64,000 nucleotides of DNA from Azospirillum sp. TSH64. Lineage in GTDB: Bacteria > Pseudomonadota > Alphaproteobacteria > Azospirillales > Azospirillaceae. The position numbers and the translations under genes are program-made. How positions within the stretch are numbered: position 1 is the stretch's first letter; the number at the start of each line of letters is the position of its first letter. Under the pieces are notes generated by a model. The model worked only from the letters and a program-made list of their open reading frames with translations. It made no database searches and had not been told where the DNA came from. Positions 55,767 through 62,081 of the stretch are shown here, piece by piece. The stretch is taken from positions 5,404,779 through 5,468,778 of the forward strand of contig NZ_LGQW01000015.1 in the NCBI RefSeq assembly GCF_003116035.1. Direction: 5' to 3'.

Positions 55767-56066
55767 TCACATCGGCATGCGCAGGATTTCCTGGTAGGCG
55801 TTCAGCACCTTGTCGCGCACGGCGGTGACGGTCTGCAACGTCACCTCGGCGTTGGTCACCGCCTGGACGACGTCGTTCAGGTCGGCCTTGCCGACGGCCG
55901 CCATCGCCGAGATGTCCTCGCTCTTCCTCAGGGTGCCGATGCTCTCCTTGGCCGCCTGCTCCAGCACGTCGCCGAAGGAGGCGCCGTCGCGCGCGGGCAT
56001 GCCGGGGCCGGTCGTCTTGGCGGCGGTAGTGGCATAGGCCGCGGCGGCGTTCAGCGGATTGATCAT
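55767..56066 (-). CDS. fliE: FliE, flagellar hook-basal body complex protein
   Basis: FliE links the MS ring and export gate to the rod. The 99-residue product has the family layout: a disordered head, SFGDVLEQAAKESIG, and the C-terminal helix VQAVTNAEVTLQTVTAVRDK with YQEILRMPM at the end. It lies between flgC and fliQ, 45 bases before fliQ. Confidence 0.95.
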   Translation of the reverse strand: MINPLNAAAAYATTAAKTTGPGMPARDGASFGDVLEQAAKESIGTLRKSEDISAMAAVGKADLNDVVQAVTNAEVTLQTVTAVRDKVLNAYQEILRMPM

Positions 56067-56115
56067 GGCGGCGGTTCCGGTCGGTCAGGAGGGTTTGCGG
56101 CTGAGCAGGCGAAAA

Positions 56116-56526
56116 TCAGGTGCGGAGAAGGTCGAGCGTGCGGGTCAGCATCTGGCGCGCGGTGTCGATGGCCGACAGGTTGGCTTCGTAGCTGCGCTGG
56201 GCCTCGCGCATGTCCATCGCCTCCACCACCGAATTGACGTTGGGCATCAGGACATAGCCGTCGGCGTCGGCCGACGGGTGCGACGGGTCGTACTTGCGCT
56301 GGAAGTCGCTCTTGTCGACATCGACCTTGGCGACGCGGACCTTGTCGACGTCCATCGCCCGGTCCAGCTCGTTCTTGAAGATGACGGTCTTGCGGCGATA
56401 GGGCAGATCGCCGGGCGTCTCGGCGGTGGTGTTGGCGTTGGCCAGATTCTCCGAGATGACCTTCAGGCGCGTGCCCTGCGCCTTCATGCCCGAGGCGGAC
56501 ACCGCCATCGACTTGTAGAGATCCAT
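56116..56526 (-). CDS. flgC: FlgC, proximal rod protein
   Basis: FlgC is a rod component of the flagellar basal body. The 136-residue product starts with MDLYKSMAVSASGMKAQ, has SENLANANTT from the rod signature, and ends with the conserved ALSL-type helix (MREAQRSYEANLSAIDTARQ). It is followed by fliE after 50 bases and preceded by flgB. Confidence 0.95.
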   Translation of the reverse strand: MDLYKSMAVSASGMKAQGTRLKVISENLANANTTAETPGDLPYRRKTVIFKNELDRAMDVDKVRVAKVDVDKSDFQRKYDPSHPSADADGYVLMPNVNSVVEAMDMREAQRSYEANLSAIDTARQMLTRTLDLLRT

Positions 56527-56574
56527 CGCACCGCCTCCTCAAAACCCGGCCGGAAAGATCGGCCGGAATGACGC

Positions 56575-56979
56575 TCAGCTGCCCGAGCGGATCGCCGACT
56601 TGATCATCGCCACCTGCTTCTTATACAGGTTCGTGATGGTCTGGTAATCCATCGAACTCTGGCTCATCCGCATCATCTGGTCTTCCAGCACGACGTTGTT
56701 GCCGTCCGGCGCCGTCTCGTACGGATCGCGCACCTTCTGTTCCTGGGCCATGCCGCCGGCGCCGCGGGTGCCGGCCAGATGGGACGCGTTGGTCGCCACC
56801 GGGGTCAGCCGCCGGCTGTCGCTCAGCGCGTCGCGGAAGCTGAAGGGCTTGAGGTCCCGGCTCTTGTATTCGGGCGTGTCGGCGTTGGCGATGTTCTGCG
56901 ACAGGACTTCCTGGCGTTGGGTCAGCCAGTCCATCTTGCGCGACATCAGTTTGAAGAGTCCGAGATTTCCGAGGTCCAT
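56575..56979 (-). CDS. flgB: FlgB, proximal rod protein
   Basis: The first gene of the minus-strand flagellar operon. ATG 56979 gives 134 residues starting MDLGNLGLFKLM and containing LSQNIANADTPEYKSRD, the rod-protein signature, and the C-terminal SSMDYQTITNLYKKQVAMIK helix. Longer frames upstream to 57129 are Gly/Ile-rich and unlikely. It is divergent from the flhB-like gene, with a CtrA-like site between. Confidence 0.94.
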   Translation of the reverse strand: MDLGNLGLFKLMSRKMDWLTQRQEVLSQNIANADTPEYKSRDLKPFSFRDALSDSRRLTPVATNASHLAGTRGAGGMAQEQKVRDPYETAPDGNNVVLEDQMMRMSQSSMDYQTITNLYKKQVAMIKSAIRSGS

Positions 56980-57085
56980 CGCCCTGATCCCGCCACCAAT
57001 ACCGCCGCCGATCCCGCCGAATGCCGCCCTGACGGCGGCGTCCGGCAAGGATATCGCCATGGAGTGCAATGGTCGCCCGTTTGCG

Positions 57086-57100
57086 TTAACGAAGGATGAA
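57086..57100. promoter_or_regulatory. CtrA-like binding site between flagellar operons
   Basis: TTAA, seven bases, TGAA matches the CtrA consensus TTAA-N7-TTAA with one mismatch. It lies 107 bases before flgB and 103 bases before the flhB-like gene. CtrA, the target of the CckA pathway, controls flagellar genes in many alphaproteobacteria. Binding is inferred only. Confidence 0.4.
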
Positions 57101-57202
57101 TCCTTACCTGCGAGAATCGGCCGGGACAACCGCCTTTACAGTTCGTTAAGCCTACCGGTCCAGGATGCGGCGCAGGAAGGACCCCCTGACCAAGGCCGCC
57201 TG

Positions 57203-57586
57203 TTGTCCGCGCAAGCCCGCCCTCCCGCCCCGTCGCCTGCCGGCCCGACTGCCGGCAAGAGGCAGCCTGCCGCCCGGCGCCCGGCGCAACGCCCGGTCGC
57301 GGTGGCGCTGAAGTACGAGCTGGGCACCGAGAGCCTGCCGCGGATCGTGGCCACCGGCAAGGGCACGGTGGCGGAACAGATCCTGGAGGTCGCCTTCGCC
57401 AACGGCGTGAAGGTGCGCGAGGACGCCGATCTGGTCGAAATCCTGTCCGCCACCGAGGTCGACAGCGACATTCCGGTCGAAGCCATCGCCGCGGTGGCCG
57501 AAATCCTGGCCTATGTCTACCGCGCCAACGGCACCCTGCCGCCGGAGCCGCGATCCGAAGAGAGTCCGGAGGAGGACAAGCCGTGA
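57203..57586 (+). CDS. FlhB-like C-terminal domain protein
   Basis: The second half of this small protein (RPVAVALKYELGTESLPRIV, VREDADLVEILSATEVDSDI, AVAEILAYVYRANG) is the cytoplasmic domain of FlhB without its membrane part and without the NPTH cleavage site. Such FlhB-related proteins accompany flagellar genes in alphaproteobacteria. The start is uncertain: no ATG fits, and TTG 57203 is a guess that gives about 127 residues. It overlaps the next gene by four bases. Confidence 0.75.
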   Translation: MSAQARPPAPSPAGPTAGKRQPAARRPAQRPVAVALKYELGTESLPRIVATGKGTVAEQILEVAFANGVKVREDADLVEILSATEVDSDIPVEAIAAVAEILAYVYRANGTLPPEPRSEESPEEDKP

Positions 57587-58056
57587 CCCGTCCGCCATCC
57601 ATGCCGCCATCCGCCCTTTCGCCCTCCCCCGCTCCTCCCGGTCCAGACGGCACCGAGTCGGCAGCCGGCATCGCGCAACGGGCGGCAGCGCTGGGCGCCA
57701 CGCTCGACGACGCGCGGGCGCAGGCGGAGGCCGGCGTCCTGATCGATCTCGCCGGGCTGGAGGACCGCGTCGCCCATCTCTGCCTTGCCGCGGAGACGCT
57801 GCCGCGGGGCGAGGCGCGCACGCTGCTCGGCCCGCTCGGCGATCTGGTTGCGGCGCTGGGTCCGCTCGCCGCCGCCCTGACCGACCAGCAGAAAGGACGC
57901 GAGGAGGCCGTCTCCGCCGCACTGGCCGGCCGCGACGATCCGCACACCGCCCGCCAGCGCGCGGCGGCCGCCTATGGCCGCAGCGCCGGCCCGGCCGGAT
58001 CCGGTCTGGCGGATCCCGGCCTGACAGATACCGGCCTGGCCGACGACACGCCCTGA
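57583..58056 (+). CDS. Hypothetical protein of the flagellar operon, 157 aa
   Basis: GTG 57583 overlaps the stop of the flhB-like gene by four bases, which suggests translational coupling. The product has a Pro/Ser-rich head and tail and a helical core rich in Ala/Leu (DLVAALGPLAAALTDQQKGR). There is no signal or membrane helix. Position between an flhB-like gene and fliO suggests a flagellar role, perhaps a chaperone or assembly factor, but I recognise no family. Confidence 0.6.
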   Translation: MTRPPSMPPSALSPSPAPPGPDGTESAAGIAQRAAALGATLDDARAQAEAGVLIDLAGLEDRVAHLCLAAETLPRGEARTLLGPLGDLVAALGPLAAALTDQQKGREEAVSAALAGRDDPHTARQRAAAAYGRSAGPAGSGLADPGLTDTGLADDTP

Positions 58057-58078
58057 CCAGAGAAAGCCTGCCGTTTCC

Positions 58079-58417
58079 ATGGATCTCGACCAGTATATCA
58101 AATTCCTGATGGCGCTCGTCTTCGTCGTGGCGCTGATCATGGTCGTCGCCTGGGTGATGCGCCGGGTCGGCATGGCCGGCGGAACGGTGCGCGGACGCGC
58201 CCGCCAGCGCCGGCTGAGCGTGGTGGAGGCCCTGCCGATCGACGCCAAGCGGCGGCTGATCCTGGTCCGCCGCGACGACCGCGAGCATCTGATCCTGCTG
58301 GGCGCCAACGGCGACCTGCTGGTCGACAGCACCCCGGCGGGCGGCTTCGACAGCGCGCTTGCCGGGGCGGAGGCCGCACCCACCGACACCCGCCCGGCGG
58401 GGAGCGATCCGCGATGA
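58079..58417 (+). CDS. fliO: FliO, flagellar biosynthesis protein
   Basis: FliO helps FliP assemble in the export gate. The 112-residue product has one membrane helix (FLMALVFVVALIMVVAWVM) and a small cytoplasmic domain with RRLSVVEALPIDAKRRLILV and HLILLG, the FliO pattern. It overlaps fliP by four bases. Confidence 0.88.
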   Translation: MDLDQYIKFLMALVFVVALIMVVAWVMRRVGMAGGTVRGRARQRRLSVVEALPIDAKRRLILVRRDDREHLILLGANGDLLVDSTPAGGFDSALAGAEAAPTDTRPAGSDPR

Positions 58418-59202
58418 GGCTGGCCATCCTCCGCCGTCTCCGGGCCTGCTGGAAGCCGGCCGCCGCCGGGCTGGCGCTGGCGCTCGCCGTCGGCGTGGCG
58501 CTGGGCCTGAGCGCCGGGCCGGCGCTGGCGCAGAGCCTGACCTTCGACCTGGGCGACGCCGGCGGCACCGCCACCGGCCGCATCGTCCAGACCATCGGGC
58601 TGATCACGGTGCTGTCGCTGGCGCCGTCAATCCTGATCATGATGACGGCTTTCACCCGCATCGTCATCGTGCTGTCCTTCCTGCGCAACGCGCTGGGCGT
58701 GCAGCAGGTGCCGCCGACCACGGTGATGATGTCGCTGGCGCTGTTCCTGACCTTCTTCGTCATGGCCCCGGTGTTCGAGCGCAGCTACGCCCAGGGCATC
58801 CAGCCGCTGATGAACCAGGAAATCGACGAGATGGAGGCGTTCCGCCGCACGATGGCGCCGCTCCGCGATTTCATGCTGCACCACACCGCCGAGAAGGACC
58901 TGCGCCTGTTCATGGACATGGCCCGCATCCAGTCGGTGCCGGAGGCGAACGACATGCCTCTGCATGTGCTGGTCCCGGCCTTCATGATTTCCGAGATCAA
59001 GCGGGGCTTCGAGATCGGCTTCCTGCTGTTCCTGCCCTTCCTGATCATCGACATGGTGGTGTCGTCGATCCTGATGTCGATGGGCATGATGATGCTGCCG
59101 CCGACCATGGTGGCGATTCCGTTCAAGATCATCTTCTTCGTGCTGGTCGACGGGTGGTATCTGATCGCCGGCTCGCTTGCCCGCAGTTTCGGAACGCTCT
59201 GA
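58414..59202 (+). CDS. fliP: FliP, flagellar export membrane protein
   Basis: FliP forms the core of the export channel. The 262-residue product has a cleavable signal peptide (AGLALALAVGVALGLSAGPALAQ), then four membrane helices with TAFTRIVIVLSFLRNALGVQ, PLMNQEIDEMEAFRRTMAPL and FMISEIKRGFEIGFLLFLPF. All are family landmarks. It is the last gene of this operon; a perfect inverted repeat follows about 90 bases downstream. Confidence 0.97.
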   Translation: MRLAILRRLRACWKPAAAGLALALAVGVALGLSAGPALAQSLTFDLGDAGGTATGRIVQTIGLITVLSLAPSILIMMTAFTRIVIVLSFLRNALGVQQVPPTTVMMSLALFLTFFVMAPVFERSYAQGIQPLMNQEIDEMEAFRRTMAPLRDFMLHHTAEKDLRLFMDMARIQSVPEANDMPLHVLVPAFMISEIKRGFEIGFLLFLPFLIIDMVVSSILMSMGMMMLPPTMVAIPFKIIFFVLVDGWYLIAGSLARSFGTL

Positions 59203-59290
59203 GGCGACACGCACAGCGGGAAAAGTCCTGCGCACTTCGTCGCATCCCCCCGGCGCCGGAGGGGCCGCGCAAGCACGCTCTGGCGTCGGG

Positions 59291-59333
59291 CGCCGTAAAC
59301 GCGTATGAGGAAAGGCGATGCGCGTTTACGGCG
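59291..59333. repeat. Perfect 13-bp inverted repeat between fliP and kup
   Basis: CGCCGTAAACGCG at 59291-59303 and CGCGTTTACGGCG at 59321-59333 are exact inverted copies with a 17-base spacer. There is no T-run, so it is not a classic terminator. It lies 92 bases before the kup start and could be an operator or an RNA hairpin in the kup leader. Confidence 0.75.
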
Positions 59334-59424
59334 GGATGGGCGGCCCGGCGACCATCGCCGCCACCACGGGCGCCATCGAACGGGCGTTTTGAACGACGGA
59401 CCAACTTCGGACCGCAATCACTGC

Positions 59425-61323
59425 ATGACTGATACCGCTTTGAAGGCCGCGCAGCCCGACACCGGCAAGCTCGCGACGCTGACCCTCGGTGCCCTGGGCG
59501 TCGTCTTCGGCGACATCGGCACCAGCCCGCTCTACACGCTGCGCGAATGCTTCGGCGGCGAGCATGGGTTGCCGCTGACCCACGACAACGTGCTGGGCAT
59601 CATGTCGCTGGTGTTCTGGGCACTGGTGATGGTCGTCACCGTCAAATATGTGGGCTTCGTCATGCGGGCCGACAACAAGGGCGAGGGAGGCATCCTCTCC
59701 CTGCTGGCGCTGGCGTCGAAGACGCGGCCCGACGCCTCGGGCCGGCTGACCGTGCTGACGGCGCTGGGGCTGTTCGGTGCCGCGCTGTTCTACGGCGACG
59801 GCATGATCACCCCGGCGATGTCCGTGCTGTCCGCGGTGGAAGGCCTGGGCGTGGCCGAGCCGGCGCTGGAATCGGCGGTGGTGCCGCTGACCGTCGCCAT
59901 CGTGATCGCCCTGTTCGCCATCCAGAGCCACGGCACCTCGCGCGTCGGGGCGCTGTTCGGTCCGATCATGCTGGCCTGGTTCGCCACGCTGGGCGTCCTC
60001 GGTCTGCTGGAGGTGATCGAGCAGCCGAGCGTGCTGGTCGCCTTCAACCCGCTCTACGCCATCTCCTTCTTCGCCGACCACGGCATCGCCGGTTTCCTGG
60101 TGCTGGGTGCCGTGGTGCTGGCGGTGACCGGCGGCGAGGCGCTCTATGCCGACATGGGCCATTTCGGCCGCCGCCCCATCCAGGTGGCCTGGCTGGCCGT
60201 GGTGCTGCCGGCGCTGCTGCTGAACTATCTGGGCCAGTGCGCGCTTTTGCTGAACGACCCGACGGCGGTGCGCAGCCCCTTCTACCTGCTGGCGCCGGAC
60301 TGGGCGCTCTATCCGCTGATCGGCCTGTCCACCGCCGCCGCCGTCATCGCAAGCCAGGCGGTCATTTCCGGCGTGTTCTCGCTGACCCGGCAGGCGGTGC
60401 AGCTCGGGCTCTGCCCGCGTCTCGACATCCGCCACACCTCCAACGAGGAGGAGGGGCAGATCTACATCCCCCGCGCCAACTGGGGCCTGCTGGCCGCGGT
60501 GCTGGGCCTCGTCCTGGTGTTCCAGTCCTCCAGCCGCCTCGCCGCCGCCTACGGCATCGCGGTGACCGGCGACATGATCATCACCACCAGCCTGTTCCTG
60601 GTGGTGGCCCGCCGCCGCTGGAACTGGAGCCTGCCGGTCTGTTTCGGGGTCGGCGCCGCCTTCCTGACGGTGGAGGTCTCCTTCTTCGCCGCCAACGCGG
60701 TGAAGATCCCCCATGGCGGCTGGGTGCCGCTGGTGATCGCCTGCGTCACGCTGGGCCTGATGTCCACCTGGCGCCGCGGCCGCGCGGTGCTGACCAAGCG
60801 GCTGGCCGAGGAATCGCTGCCGCTCGACGCCTTCATCCAGCGGCAGGCGAAGAAGGGCGACATCCATCGGGTGAAGGGCACGGCGGTCTTCATGACCTCC
60901 AGCTCCAACACCGTGCCGATCGCCCTGCTGCACAATTTGAAGCACAATCAGGTCCTGCACGAGCGCGTCGTCTTCGTCACCGTGGTGGTGGACGACGTGC
61001 CGCGCGTCCCGGCCAAGGACCGCGTGCTGGTCGAGGGGCTGGCCGACGGCTTCTACCGCATCACGGTGCGCTACGGCTTCTCGCAGGAGCCGAACATTCC
61101 CAAGGCCCTGCGCCTGTGCAAGGCGTTCGGGCTGGAGTTCGACGTGATGGCGACCTCCTTCTTCCTGGGCCGGGAGACGCTGATCCCGCAGATGAACTCC
61201 CAGATGGCGCTGTGGCGGGAGAAGCTGTTCGTGGTGATGTCGCGCACCTCGGTCAGCGCCACCGACTTCTTCAAGCTGCCGCCCAACCGCGTGGTGGAAC
61301 TCGGCACGCAGGTACAGCTGTAG
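59425..61323 (+). CDS. kup: Kup, potassium uptake transporter
   Basis: Kup brings potassium ions in together with protons. The 632-residue product has twelve membrane helices and the family head GALGVVFGDIGTSPLYTLRE, GDGMITPAMSVLSAVEG and ALYADMGHFGRRPI; the C-terminal domain is cytoplasmic (VVFVTVVVDDVPRV, RFY-like FYRITVRYGFSQEPNIP). ATG 59425 is the natural start. It is a single gene, unrelated to its flagellar neighbours. Confidence 0.96.
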   Translation: MTDTALKAAQPDTGKLATLTLGALGVVFGDIGTSPLYTLRECFGGEHGLPLTHDNVLGIMSLVFWALVMVVTVKYVGFVMRADNKGEGGILSLLALASKTRPDASGRLTVLTALGLFGAALFYGDGMITPAMSVLSAVEGLGVAEPALESAVVPLTVAIVIALFAIQSHGTSRVGALFGPIMLAWFATLGVLGLLEVIEQPSVLVAFNPLYAISFFADHGIAGFLVLGAVVLAVTGGEALYADMGHFGRRPIQVAWLAVVLPALLLNYLGQCALLLNDPTAVRSPFYLLAPDWALYPLIGLSTAAAVIASQAVISGVFSLTRQAVQLGLCPRLDIRHTSNEEEGQIYIPRANWGLLAAVLGLVLVFQSSSRLAAAYGIAVTGDMIITTSLFLVVARRRWNWSLPVCFGVGAAFLTVEVSFFAANAVKIPHGGWVPLVIACVTLGLMSTWRRGRAVLTKRLAEESLPLDAFIQRQAKKGDIHRVKGTAVFMTSSSNTVPIALLHNLKHNQVLHERVVFVTVVVDDVPRVPAKDRVLVEGLADGFYRITVRYGFSQEPNIPKALRLCKAFGLEFDVMATSFFLGRETLIPQMNSQMALWREKLFVVMSRTSVSATDFFKLPPNRVVELGTQVQL

Positions 61324-61441
61324 CCGGTTGAAGGACGGCTGGGCACGACCGAAGACTTACCTCCTTCGCTCTCGCGGAAATCGCCGCCACCAACAGAAAA
61401 AATGGTGATCTGAGCGAAAGAAGCCTCCGTATCGGTGTTGT

Positions 61442-61458
61442 GTCCGCGGGAAGCGGAC
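61442..61458 (+). promoter_or_regulatory. Small hairpin in leader of the fasciclin-domain gene
   Basis: GTCCGC and GCGGAC form a 6-bp stem around five bases, 24 bases before the start codon. It could stabilise the mRNA; there is no evidence of a switch. Confidence 0.4.
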
Positions 61459-61481
61459 CTTCACCGATAAGAGGAAATGCT

Positions 61482-62027
61482 ATGAAGAAGGTTGCCACCG
61501 TGGCGATCGCCACCCTTCTTTTTGCCGGCTGCGCCAATGCCGCCATGGAAAAGATGGTCGGGGGCGCGCCGATGTACCCCAGCAAGACCATCGTGGAGAA
61601 CGCATCCCAGTCGAAGGACCACACCACCCTCGTCGCCGCCGTGAAGGCCGCCGGGCTGGTCGACACGCTGAACGGCAAGGGGCCCTTCACCGTCTTCGCC
61701 CCGACCAACGAGGCCTTCGCCGCACTGCCCGCCGGCACCGTCGACACGCTGCTGAAGCCTGAGAACAAGGGCCAGCTGACCAAGGTGCTGACCTACCACG
61801 TCATTCCGGGCAAGCTGGACGCCAAGGACCTCGTGGCGGACATCAAGAAGGGCAACGGCAAGGCGATGCTGAAGACGGTGGAAGGCATGCCGCTGACCTT
61901 CACCCAGTCCGGCGATGCCGTGATGGTCGCCGACGCGTCGGGCAACACCGCCCGCGTCACCATCGCCGACGTCCAGCAGTCCAACGGCGTCGTCCATGTC
62001 ATCGACAAGGTTCTGCTGCCGAAGTAA
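61482..62027 (+). CDS. Fasciclin (FAS1) domain secreted protein
   Basis: The 181-residue product has a signal peptide (KKVATVAIATLLFAGCANA); the FAGC could also be a lipobox. A single FAS1 domain follows with TLVAAVKAAGLVDTLNGKGP, FTVFAPTNEAFAALP, LTYHVIPGKLDAKDL and VHVIDKVLLPK at the end. FAS1 proteins act in adhesion or cell-surface contacts; the exact role is unknown. GAGGAAA precedes ATG 61482. A hairpin separates it from the convergent TPR gene. Confidence 0.94.
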   Translation: MKKVATVAIATLLFAGCANAAMEKMVGGAPMYPSKTIVENASQSKDHTTLVAAVKAAGLVDTLNGKGPFTVFAPTNEAFAALPAGTVDTLLKPENKGQLTKVLTYHVIPGKLDAKDLVADIKKGNGKAMLKTVEGMPLTFTQSGDAVMVADASGNTARVTIADVQQSNGVVHVIDKVLLPK

Positions 62028-62049
62028 CCGCAGGAATGCGGGCGGCGGC

Positions 62050-62067
62050 GGGCGGCGTTTTCCGCCC
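62050..62067. terminator. Hairpin terminator between convergent genes
   Basis: GGGCGG and CCGCCC pair around a six-base loop that contains the T-run. It lies between the stop codons of the fasciclin gene and the TPR gene. Confidence 0.55.
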
Positions 62068-62081
62068 GGCATTCCGCCGAT

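Noticed and set aside
59305..59424. In-frame extension of kup upstream of ATG 59425
   Set aside because: It would start inside the inverted repeat and add a head of Arg/Gly/His-rich composition not found in Kup proteins.
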